This document shows, in pieces, positions 37,943 through 45,328 of a DNA stretch of 64,000 bases. The first letter of the stretch is position 1, and each line of letters starts with the position of its first letter. The notes beneath the pieces were generated by a model. The model made no database searches and had not been told where the DNA came from. It worked only from the letters and a program-made list of their open reading frames with translations. The stretch is from DATGPD01 sp031423015 (GTDB lineage: Bacteria; Planctomycetota; UBA1135; UBA2386). The translations under genes and the position numbers were made by a program. The DNA lies in NCBI GenBank assembly GCA_031423015.1, contig JANPER010000122.1, forward strand, positions 1 through 64,000. The letters run 5' to 3'.

Positions 37943-38035
37943 AAAAGTGAATCGGTCCAACCCGCTACTTTGCCGCCCCGACGCCGGGCAGACCGCGATC
38001 GACCGCCTCCAGGGCCTTGTTGTCGCCTTCGAAGT

Positions 38036-38072
38036 GAGCAGGACGAATGTGTCTGACACGTTCGTCCTGCTC
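38036..38072. repeat. REP-like palindrome, copy 2 (longest)
   Basis: Arms of 18 bp (GAGCAGGACGAATGTGTC and GACACGTTCGTCCTGCTC) around a central T, with a single mismatch (G for A). It lies between the DUF4143 ATPase and the frameshifted remnant. Confidence 0.9.
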
Positions 38073-38841
38073 GCTCTATTCCGTGTGGGCGACGGTCGCG
38101 CGCGCCGACGGCACGACGCTGATCACGAGCGTCGAGGAGGATGTCTACGCCGGGATGGCGGTCGCGCTCGCGGTGGAAGTCCACGCGCGGCCGCGCCTGC
38201 GCGCGACCGGCCAAGAGGCGTGGTCAGCCGCGCAGCCGCTCCGCGTGTGCTTGCGCGCCAAGGTCGTCAACGTCGAGCGCACGAGACAGCGCTCGACGGC
38301 GACGGTGCGTTCCTCGTGCCGCCCTTGCCCGGCGACCGATTCGACGTCGACGTGTTGAGTCGCGACGGCAGCCGACTGCTGACGCGGCCGCTGCATTGGT
38401 CGTCGATCGCGCAGCCAAGAGCATTGACCTTCCGCTCGACCCGCCGACCACAGTGCGGGTGTTCGTCGGGGGCAGATCGTGGCGGCCGACGGCAAGCCGG
38501 ACACGGCGGCGCCGTTGATGCTCGGGATCTACCTTGATCGCGCTGGCCTGAACGCGCCCGCGGCCGAGGAGTCCGAGCTGGAGCCCTTCGACCCAGGCAG
38601 GGCACGGGCGGTCGAGATTCGCGATTTCATGCAGGTGAGGTCGTTGTACGCCTTGCTGGGGAAAGGCACGTCTTGGTCGATTCGCGTCGATCAGAACGGT
38701 CACTTCAAGTGCCTCGTGGACGACCTCGACGTCGAGTTCGAGTTCCAGCGCGCCACAGGACTGATGCAGGGCACGCCCATCGCGCGCATCCGCCCCCGTG
38801 AGCAAGCCGGCCGCGACCTCCGCCTCGTCCTGCCGAAGTGA
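38073..38841 (+). pseudogene. Remnant of an exported protein gene, three -1 frameshifts and 5' end lost
   Basis: Protein-like sequence continues across three frames. Frame 1, from 38073 to about 38280: TTLITSVEEDVYAGMAVALA and QPLRVCLRAKVVNVE. Frame 2, from about 38281 to 38415: ALDGDGAFLVPPLPGDRFDV and GSRLLTRPLHWSS. Frame 3, from about 38420 to 38466: KSIDLPLDPPTTVRVFVGG. Then back to frame 1, to the TGA at 38839-38841: APLMLGIYLDRAGL, SLYALLGKGTSWSIRVDQNG and DLRLVLPK. Each switch equals one lost base; the last lies in a run of five G at about 38467-38471. The GDGAF...PLPGDRFDV style suggests carboxypeptidase-regulatory-like beta domains, similar in kind to the protein at 41.6-43.5 kb. The 5' end runs into palindrome copy 2. 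Confidence 0.65.
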
Positions 38842-38859
38842 CGCCGCTCAGTCGCCGGC

Positions 38860-38892
38860 GAGCAGGACGAATGTGTCTGACACATTCGTCCT
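38860..38892. repeat. REP-like palindrome, copy 3
   Basis: Perfect 14-bp arms AGGACGAATGTGTC and GACACATTCGTCCT around a central T (38864-38892), with the GAGC extension kept on the left side only. It abuts the stop codon of the HAD nucleotidase gene. Confidence 0.9.
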
Positions 38893-40334
38893 CACGTCAG
38901 GTCTTGATCGTGCGGCAGGCTGCCGCGCGCCGCGCGTAGGTAGCCGTGCGGCGTCAGATACAGCAGGTTGGCGACGCGCGAGGTGTACACGTCAGCGTGA
39001 CTCTCGATCTGCCGCGCCAAGCGGCTCTTGTCGTTGCCGGCGCGCATCAAGGGTCCCCACTGCGGATGGCCTAGTTCGCCAGCGCGGCGCGCCAGTGGGG
39101 CGATCTCGTGGTCGAGCGCGTCGAGCGATGCGCGCAGGCCGCGCAAGCGTTCGTGAATCACCGACGGCTCGGCCGGCGCACCGGGCGGCAGCACCTGCTT
39201 GTGCTCCAGGCGCTGCAACGCCAAGCGCAGCATCGACTGCTCGCGCTCGATGCGTTCCTTCTGTCGCATGCCAGCCATGAGCTGCTGCTGCTCGCGCGCG
39301 AAGGTCTGCTCCTGTTCCACCTCGACCTCCAACTCGCGCAGCACGAGCGCGGTGCGCCAGCGCTTGATCCGGCTCGACACGTGCACGTCGGCGTACACGT
39401 GGTCGCCGACGTAGAGGATCTCTTCGCCCGCCGCCGCAAAGTAGTCCTGCACCGCCTGCGCGTTGCCGCCCAGATAGACGCGACCCTTGTGCAACGCGCC
39501 AGTGCATGGCCGCAGCGTGCCGGCGTCGTCGATCACCTCGTCGAAGCCCGAACTCCCGTCGAAGAACGCCGGCTTCTTCGCCTGCACGATCACCAGCTCG
39601 AACAGGTCGCGCCAACTCGACCCCGGCAGGTAGCGATCCAGGATGTAGCTCATCATCGGCTGCGTGTAGTGCCACTCGGAGTTGGTGGCCACGAACAGGC
39701 GCTTGCCGGCCTGCCGCAGGTCGAGCAACGCGCGCGGCAGCTCCTCGTCGAGCACCACGAAGCGCTCGGGGTCGGCGATGATCTCGGCCTTCAACTGACC
39801 CTCGAGGTGCGCCGTGTTCATGGTGTCGCGCACCAGGTCGTACACGCGCTCGTAGGTGAGGCCGTCTTGCAGCGCGCCTTGATCCAACAGATCGACGAGT
39901 TGTCCGTACAGACACGCTTCCGACAGCGAGAACAGCGTGTTCAAGAACACCCAGCGTGGCTCGCTCAGGTCGACCCACACCTGGCTGTAGGCCGCACGCT
40001 GCGCCTCGTGCGACAAGATCTCGGTGCCGTGCGCGGCCTTGGTGACGTAGCCGAAGCGATTGGCCTTCACCAGGTTGCCGAGCTGCGCGTCGACCACGAG
40101 GCCGCGCGCGAACAGCTCGGGAGCGAAGCGCAACTTCGACACCGGCAAGCCGCGCTCGCCGAGCCGCCGCTGCACGTGCGCGTAGGCGCGCGCCTCCCAC
40201 GCCTGCACGTCGTAGTGCACGAGCGTGTAGTCCATGTCGAAGCCCACGGCGCGGATCGACCGCATGTTGAGGGTGCGGTTGCAGAACACGCGCCGACCCG
40301 GGCTCGGCTCGAACTGGTCGGTGGCTGGTGACAT
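38892..40334 (-). CDS. HAD-IG family 5'-nucleotidase
   Basis: A 480-aa phosphatase of the HAD superfamily, purine cytosolic 5'-nucleotidase-like branch. VGFDMDYTLVHYD holds the nucleophile and acid aspartates (D33 and D35), FVATNSEWHYT is motif II with the conserved threonine/asparagine, and YVGDHVYADV is the late acidic motif. Residues 330-420 form a charged coiled-coil-like segment (EVEVEQEQTFAREQQQLM). I chose the ATG at 40334, with FCNRTLNMRSIRAVGFDMD shortly after; the frame is open to 40406. Divergent from the DegT aminotransferase with a 110-bp spacer. Confidence 0.88.
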   Translation of the reverse strand: MSPATDQFEPSPGRRVFCNRTLNMRSIRAVGFDMDYTLVHYDVQAWEARAYAHVQRRLGERGLPVSKLRFAPELFARGLVVDAQLGNLVKANRFGYVTKAAHGTEILSHEAQRAAYSQVWVDLSEPRWVFLNTLFSLSEACLYGQLVDLLDQGALQDGLTYERVYDLVRDTMNTAHLEGQLKAEIIADPERFVVLDEELPRALLDLRQAGKRLFVATNSEWHYTQPMMSYILDRYLPGSSWRDLFELVIVQAKKPAFFDGSSGFDEVIDDAGTLRPCTGALHKGRVYLGGNAQAVQDYFAAAGEEILYVGDHVYADVHVSSRIKRWRTALVLRELEVEVEQEQTFAREQQQLMAGMRQKERIEREQSMLRLALQRLEHKQVLPPGAPAEPSVIHERLRGLRASLDALDHEIAPLARRAGELGHPQWGPLMRAGNDKSRLARQIESHADVYTSRVANLLYLTPHGYLRAARGSLPHDQDLT

Positions 40335-40444
40335 GGCTCCGATGGCGACGGATTGAGGGGCGCCGCGCACGGGTTCGGCAGCGCGGCCAAGATGATGCGC
40401 CGTCAAGCTACAGGCCGACCACCGCGTTCCATATATTGGCGGGG

Positions 40445-41563
40445 ATGGCCGTTCCTCTCCTGGACCTCACTCGCCAGTATCGCGCGCTGCAAAACGACAT
40501 CGAAGGCGCCGCCCTGCGCTCGCTGCGCAGCGGGCGCTACATCCTCGGGCCGGAGAACGCCGGCCTCGAACAGGAGATCTCGAAGTACGTCGGCGTCGGC
40601 CACGCGCTGGCGATCTCGTCGGGCACCGACGCGCTGCTGGCGGCGCTGATGGCGCTCGGCATCGGCCCGGGCGATGCAGTGGCGCTGCCGGTGTACACGT
40701 TCTTTGCTAGCGCCGGCGTGGTGGCGCGCTTGGGCGCGACGCCGGTGTTCGTCGACGTCGAACCGCGCTTTTTGACGCTCGACCCGCGCGCGCTGGAGGT
40801 CGCGATGAGCAAGCACAAGAACATCAAGGCGGTGATGGTGGTGCATCTGTATGGCGCCGCCAGCGACATGGCCGCGTTGCAGAAGCTCACCACGCCGCGT
40901 GGGATTCCACTGATCGAAGATGCGTGCCAGGCGATCGGCACGCGCGTCGGCACGCAGATGGCGGGCGCCATCGGCCTGTGCGGCGCGTTCTCGACGTTCC
41001 CGAGCAAGAACCTCGGCGGCCCCGGCGACGGCGGCTTCTTGACCACCAACGACGCCGCCTTCGCCACGCGCTGCAAGCAGATGCGCAACCACGGCCAGAG
41101 CGACACCTACAAGCACGACAGCGTCGGCGGCAACTTTCGCCTCGACGAGCTGCAGTGCGCCGTGCTGCGCGTGAAGCTGCAGCACCTCGACGCGTTCAAC
41201 GAGAAGCGCCGCACCAACGCCAAGCGCTATCGCGGGCTCGCGGTGGAGAAGGGTCTCGGCGACCGCGTGCGGCTCCCCGAGGATCAACCGGGCCACACGT
41301 ATCATCAGTACGTCACGCACCTGCAGGGGGTCGACCGCGACACCGTGCGCAAGAAGCTCACGGACGCCGGCATCGGCTGCGCGGTCTACTACCCGATCCC
41401 GCTGCACGAGCAGCCGTGCTTTGCGTCGCTCGGCTACAAGAAGGGGCAGTTCCCCGTGGCGGAACAAGCCGCGCGCACCAACCTGGCGCTGCCGATCTTC
41501 CCCGAGCTGACCGAGGCCGAGGCGGTGGAAGTGTTCGACGCGCTCGCCGTGGCGGTGCGCTGA
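40445..41563 (+). CDS. DegT/DnrJ/EryC1/StrS family sugar aminotransferase
   Basis: A 372-aa PLP enzyme that transaminates a keto-sugar nucleotide during surface-polysaccharide synthesis. MAVPLLDLTRQYRALQNDIE is the standard N-terminus, ISSGTDALLAALMALGIGPG follows, IPLIEDACQAIGT binds PLP, and the Schiff-base lysine is K188 in TFPSKNLGG. GGNFRLDELQCAVL and YYPIPLHEQPCF complete the family pattern. WbpE-type activity (3-keto-GlcNAcA) would match the UDP-sugar dehydrogenase at the window start, but the substrate is not proven. Start at the ATG at 40445; the frame opens further upstream without family sequence. Confidence 0.93.
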   Translation: MAVPLLDLTRQYRALQNDIEGAALRSLRSGRYILGPENAGLEQEISKYVGVGHALAISSGTDALLAALMALGIGPGDAVALPVYTFFASAGVVARLGATPVFVDVEPRFLTLDPRALEVAMSKHKNIKAVMVVHLYGAASDMAALQKLTTPRGIPLIEDACQAIGTRVGTQMAGAIGLCGAFSTFPSKNLGGPGDGGFLTTNDAAFATRCKQMRNHGQSDTYKHDSVGGNFRLDELQCAVLRVKLQHLDAFNEKRRTNAKRYRGLAVEKGLGDRVRLPEDQPGHTYHQYVTHLQGVDRDTVRKKLTDAGIGCAVYYPIPLHEQPCFASLGYKKGQFPVAEQAARTNLALPIFPELTEAEAVEVFDALAVAVR

Positions 41564-41578
41564 GGGCCTTACCAAGAC

Positions 41579-43543
41579 TCACTCGATGGTGATCGTCGTC
41601 TGGTGGTCGCCAGCGGCCTCGACGGTGACGGCGGTCGGCTTCTGACGCTCTCTGCCAAGCGTGTAGCCGGCCTCGATCCACCACTTGCCCGGCGTGAGCA
41701 AAGGGAACGTCACCACGCCACGACGATCGGCCTGCCCGGCCTGCACGTCGCCCGAAGCGAGCCGGTTGGTCGGCTCGGCGTAGCGCGTGACGCGCACCTT
41801 GGCCCCGCGCGCCGGTCGCCCATTGCTCAGCCGAACGCTGATGTCGAGGCGACCGCCGCGCACTAACGGCAGCGTCACCTCCGCGTCCTTGCCGGCCACG
41901 AACGGCGGTGCGTAGGCCGGCGCAAAGCGCCCTCCGGTAACCATGAGCGAGTAAGGCGCACGCGGCTCCAGGTGGATGACGGTCGCCACACCATCCTGAC
42001 CGACCGGCAACACTTCTTCGGAGTTCAACGCGGATCGAACGTCTCCCCGCCGAATGACGACGCGCACTTCACGCGGCAGCGCCTCGCCTGCTGGGGCCTG
42101 TAACCGCAGCCGAAGCGTGGCGCCGCGCAACGCGGCCGCGTCGACCGAGAAGCTCTGCGTCGTCGCCGGCACGTCGCTTCGCACGATCCGCGTGTGCGGC
42201 CGCGACAGATCGGGGGTGCAGGCTACGTCGTAGGAGACGTCGGGTAGCAGGTGCGGAATCTCGTAGAGCGCGTTCGCGCCAACCTTCACCTTCGCAGTCG
42301 TCGGCGCGCTCGTGGTGCGGTGGGCGCTCAGGGTCACCGACACTTCAGCGCCCTCGATCGGCCGCCCGTCCGACCAGCGCACTTCGCCGATCATGCTGCG
42401 CCAAAGAGCCAGCCGGAAGCTCGCTCGCACCTGCGTCACCCCGGCGGAGACCGAGACGATCTGCTCTTGCGTCGGGGCAAACTGCGGGTGCGACGCGGTC
42501 ACTCGAAACTCACCGTCGCCCACCAGGTCGACGCGGTAGCGACCATCGCGATCGGTGGTTGTCGTGCCTTCATACGCGCACAACCACGGGTCGATCGTCT
42601 GCCTGACACCGCCACGCTCATGCACGACGGCGCGCACCGCCGCGTCGGCGCAAGGCCCGCCGTACGGATCGAGCACCTCGCCAACCAAGACCTTGGCGGC
42701 GCACAGCCGCAGGATGGCGAGACGCTGATGGCCTGGCTGCGCGTGGATCGGGGTGAAGAGCGAGCGCAGCTCGCCGTTCCGCGCCGCGACGCCGTACTCG
42801 GCGGGCGCCGCAACCACGCAGGCGTAGCGACCGTACGCGTCGGTCGTGAGCAGAGCGGGCGCGTCGGCGTTCGCGCGCGTCACCACGTGCACCGCCGCGT
42901 TCGCCAGGGACTTGCCGTCGAGCCCCGACACACTCCCATCGACTCGCTGGCCACGCACCACCACCAACGTCAGCGCCGCCGCATCCGTCCAGGACTCGTA
43001 GCCCGAGATCAGGCCACGCGTCGTGGTAGCCGCCAGGCTCGTCGACTCCGCGAGCACCACACGACAAGAGCCGCGCGCGTCGGTCGTACCCACCAACCGT
43101 GGCCCGCGCACCGCGTCGAGCGCGTCGGTCTGTTGCGTCCCCACCACCTCGATCTCGCGACGCCCCGTGTTCGGGTTGTCCCGCCCCACCAGCACGACCG
43201 GCGTCTCGGCAGCCCACACCGACGCGCCGACTTGCGGCTCGCCCGACTCGTCGCACACCAACATCAACACGCCATCGCCAGGCGGATCGTCTTCGACCTC
43301 GATCGGTTGGGCGCGCCCGCCGCCTGCCTTGGGCGTCACCACGACCGCGTCGCGCGTCGGCGCCTCGCCGACCAACGGCGGCGGCTCGATCGCCGCCAAC
43401 TCGCCGGCTTCCGCGGCGGTCGCTGGCGTCGCCTCCGCACTCGAGCCCGCGTCGTCACTCGCGTCGTACACCGTATTCGTCGCGATCGTGAACACGACCA
43501 GCGCGATGGCCAAACCAATCAGGACTTTCGCTTTCGTTCTCAT
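41579..43543 (-). CDS. Membrane-anchored protein with repeated carboxypeptidase-regulatory-like (Cna B-type) domains
   Basis: A 654-aa protein. The ATG at 43543 opens a hydrophobic segment (VLIGLAIALVVFTIATNTVY), serving as signal or anchor. After an alanine/glutamate-rich linker come at least five beta-sandwich domains with the typical opening G-x-V-x-D/S-x-x-G-x-P-x-x-x-A-x-V: ESGEPQVGASVWA, LDGKSLANAAVHVV, DPYGGPCADAAVRAVV, SDGRPIEGAEVSVTL and SNGRPARGAKVRVTRY, each followed by a T-D-x-x-G-x-Y strand such as TTDAYGRYACVV or TDRDGRYRVDLV. Probably an extracytoplasmic structural or adhesive protein. Downstream of, and 28 bp from, the small protein at 43572. Confidence 0.8.
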   Translation of the reverse strand: MRTKAKVLIGLAIALVVFTIATNTVYDASDDAGSSAEATPATAAEAGELAAIEPPPLVGEAPTRDAVVVTPKAGGGRAQPIEVEDDPPGDGVLMLVCDESGEPQVGASVWAAETPVVLVGRDNPNTGRREIEVVGTQQTDALDAVRGPRLVGTTDARGSCRVVLAESTSLAATTTRGLISGYESWTDAAALTLVVVRGQRVDGSVSGLDGKSLANAAVHVVTRANADAPALLTTDAYGRYACVVAAPAEYGVAARNGELRSLFTPIHAQPGHQRLAILRLCAAKVLVGEVLDPYGGPCADAAVRAVVHERGGVRQTIDPWLCAYEGTTTTDRDGRYRVDLVGDGEFRVTASHPQFAPTQEQIVSVSAGVTQVRASFRLALWRSMIGEVRWSDGRPIEGAEVSVTLSAHRTTSAPTTAKVKVGANALYEIPHLLPDVSYDVACTPDLSRPHTRIVRSDVPATTQSFSVDAAALRGATLRLRLQAPAGEALPREVRVVIRRGDVRSALNSEEVLPVGQDGVATVIHLEPRAPYSLMVTGGRFAPAYAPPFVAGKDAEVTLPLVRGGRLDISVRLSNGRPARGAKVRVTRYAEPTNRLASGDVQAGQADRRGVVTFPLLTPGKWWIEAGYTLGRERQKPTAVTVEAAGDHQTTITIE

Positions 43544-43571
43544 GGCAGCCCGGCCAAACCGCAAGTGTCGC

Positions 43572-43676
43572 TCAACGATTGTCGCCAAGCACGTCGACCA
43601 TCTCAGCCACGACGTTGAGGTCACCCTCAGCCGTGTTCTTGATGATCCACGCAAGTTCCAGCCTCTGCTTGTTCAT
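43572..43676 (-). CDS. 34-residue protein coupled to the AlbA_2 ATP-binding protein gene
   Basis: The reading frame starts at an ATG whose A is the last base of the upstream TGA (TGATG), the clearest sign of translational coupling. A strong Shine-Dalgarno sequence, AAGGAAGGA at 43682-43690, sits 5 nt before it. The peptide begins MNKQRLELAWIIKNTAEGDL and ends with EMVDVLGDNR; it is acidic and looks like two short amphipathic helices. No homologue comes to mind. The context suggests a partner or regulator of the ATP-binding protein. Confidence 0.7.
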   Translation of the reverse strand: MNKQRLELAWIIKNTAEGDLNVVAEMVDVLGDNR

Positions 43677-45241
43677 CAGCGTCCTTCCTTACCCCGGGCG
43701 GCGCTCAGCGCGGCCTCGCCAGCGGCAGTGATTCGATACTTCTGCAGGCGACTGCGCGGCTTGCTCGGGATGGTGCGCACGAGCCAGTTTACGGCGAGCA
43801 TTGGCTCCAGGTAGGCCTTACGGAAGTGCTCGCGATCCTTGATATCGGCCGCAGCTTGGAGCTCCTCGCGCGACCGCGGCTGTCTGGCCAACGCCCGCAG
43901 CAAGCTCGCGACTTGCGGGGTGACTTGCGGGGTGACTTGCGGGGTGACTTGCGGGGTGACTTGGGCGGTCGAGCCCACGGTCACCCGGAACGTCACCAAC
44001 GCGGCTGGCCCAATCTCCTCGAACTCAGGTGCCCGCACGTCGGCGGCGCGGCACATCGTGGCGACTCGGTTGGTGCCCCGGCCCCACCTCTCGATCAGCC
44101 CGCTGCGGTAGAAGACGTCGGCGATGATCGGGTTGCGCTGCACGGAGGGGTGCGAGCGCGTAAGCATCGCCGCGGTGATGCCCTTGGGGAACGTCCCCGC
44201 GCTCCACACCTCGACGCGGTCGTCGAAGATGCCGAGCGACACGGCGCCCCCAGCGATCGAGTAGTCGCGGTGGATGAACGCGTTCACCAGGATCTCGCGC
44301 ATGGCGTCGGGCGGGATCAGCGCCTTCTCCACGCGACGCATCTGCTCGGGCACGATCTTGCCAGGCATCGGGAAGTGCCGCTGGCAGAAGATCTCGGCTT
44401 CCTCCAGCAGCTTGAACGCTGGCCCGCGCACTTGTCGCTGGTCGAGGAACTCAGCGTTGTCGGTGCCACGGAAGCGCGCCATGCGCAGCTCGCACTGCGG
44501 ATAGTCGGGCATGAACGTCTTGCCGAACAGCACGACGGCAGCGCGCAGGATCTGGCCGTTCATGCGCAGCCGCAGGCGATCGAGCACGTCGCCAACGTTG
44601 CGGCCGCCTGGCCCGATCAGCCGCCCGACCGACTGGGCGATGTTCACGATGCGGAACACCTCGTCGCGGTCGATGTCTCGGAGGGTGAATTCGTCGGCTG
44701 GCTGATTCTCCCAACGGCGGCGACTGTGCGCGCGCTCGAATAGCAGGCGCTCGTATCCCTCTTGCGACATCTTGCGCGTGGTGCTCGCTACGCGATGAAA
44801 GGGGCGGTCTTCGTAGGTGAACGGGATCGAGTCCGAGACCACCTCGACGCGTAGGGTGAGTACTTCGCGGCCCGACTCGAGCCGCAGGCGATGGACCGGC
44901 GAGCTGAATGGCGGCTCGAAGCGATCGAACGCGTCGGCGACATCGCGCAGGGTCTGGTCGGAAACGTCTTGCCCCTCGATGCGACCGTCGGGGCGAACGC
45001 CAAACAGGAGCAGGCCGCCGCTACCGTTGAGGAACGCGCACACCGTTTGCATGCCCTCCCGCAGCTCGCTGGTGGTGCGCTTCCACTCCATGTGCAGACC
45101 CTCGCCCGCCTTGAGCAACCGACGTAGCTCGGCCAGTTTGGTTGGAGTCTTGGGGATCACGCGAGTTGCCAGCGCAGGGTAAACAACGGCTGGGTCGAAA
45201 GCCTGTGCCAAAGGTGCCGCTCGATCGGCACGATCGGACAT
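43676..45241 (-). CDS. AlbA_2 (Schlafen-like) domain ATP-binding protein with QVTP repeats
   Basis: A 521-aa protein of the family annotated as 'ATP-binding protein' or 'putative DNA binding domain-containing protein'. The N-terminal AlbA_2 domain contains EGLHMEWKRTTSELREGM, FLNGSGGLLLFGVRPDG and DRPFHRVASTTRKMS. A GHKL-ATPase-like second half has ILVNAFIHRDYSIAGGAVSL, FDDRVEVWSAGTFPKGI and RNPIIADVFYRSGLIERWGRGT. Then four TPQV repeats lead into a winged-helix end (REELQAAADIKDREHFRKAY). ATG at 45241 opens MSDRADRAAPLAQAF. Members are often found on mobile or defence-type loci. Divergent from the nuclease-helicase 87 bp away. Confidence 0.85.
   Translation of the reverse strand: MSDRADRAAPLAQAFDPAVVYPALATRVIPKTPTKLAELRRLLKAGEGLHMEWKRTTSELREGMQTVCAFLNGSGGLLLFGVRPDGRIEGQDVSDQTLRDVADAFDRFEPPFSSPVHRLRLESGREVLTLRVEVVSDSIPFTYEDRPFHRVASTTRKMSQEGYERLLFERAHSRRRWENQPADEFTLRDIDRDEVFRIVNIAQSVGRLIGPGGRNVGDVLDRLRLRMNGQILRAAVVLFGKTFMPDYPQCELRMARFRGTDNAEFLDQRQVRGPAFKLLEEAEIFCQRHFPMPGKIVPEQMRRVEKALIPPDAMREILVNAFIHRDYSIAGGAVSLGIFDDRVEVWSAGTFPKGITAAMLTRSHPSVQRNPIIADVFYRSGLIERWGRGTNRVATMCRAADVRAPEFEEIGPAALVTFRVTVGSTAQVTPQVTPQVTPQVTPQVASLLRALARQPRSREELQAAADIKDREHFRKAYLEPMLAVNWLVRTIPSKPRSRLQKYRITAAGEAALSAARGKEGR
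43911..43958. repeat. Four tandem 12-bp units encoding TPQV repeats
   Basis: ACTTGCGGGGTG occurs four times in perfect succession on the plus strand and a fifth partial unit follows. In the minus-strand gene this gives the QVTPQV linker between the ATPase part and the winged helix. Unit number can vary by slippage without breaking the frame. Confidence 0.95.
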
Positions 45242-45252
45242 CGCGGGCAATT

Positions 45253-45286
45253 GTAGGGATGCAAGTCGGAGTGAAGCCGACCCTAC
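45253..45286. promoter_or_regulatory. Hairpin in divergent promoter region of AlbA_2 gene and nuclease-helicase gene
   Basis: Nested inverted repeats: GTAGG and CCTAC outside, GTCGG and CCGAC inside, with a 7-nt loop and a 7-nt bulge on the left arm. It lies in the middle of the 87-bp space between the two divergent starts, so it could be a shared operator. Confidence 0.4.
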
Positions 45287-45328
45287 GACCTGGGCATGAT
45301 GCGCTGCCCGATGGAGCAGACGTGAACG

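Noticed and set aside
37914..38072. Open frame on the plus strand containing the SRTNVSDTFVLL translation of the palindrome
   Set aside because: That peptide is simply the palindrome read in one frame; the frame runs into the shifted remnant and shows no protein-like sequence of its own.
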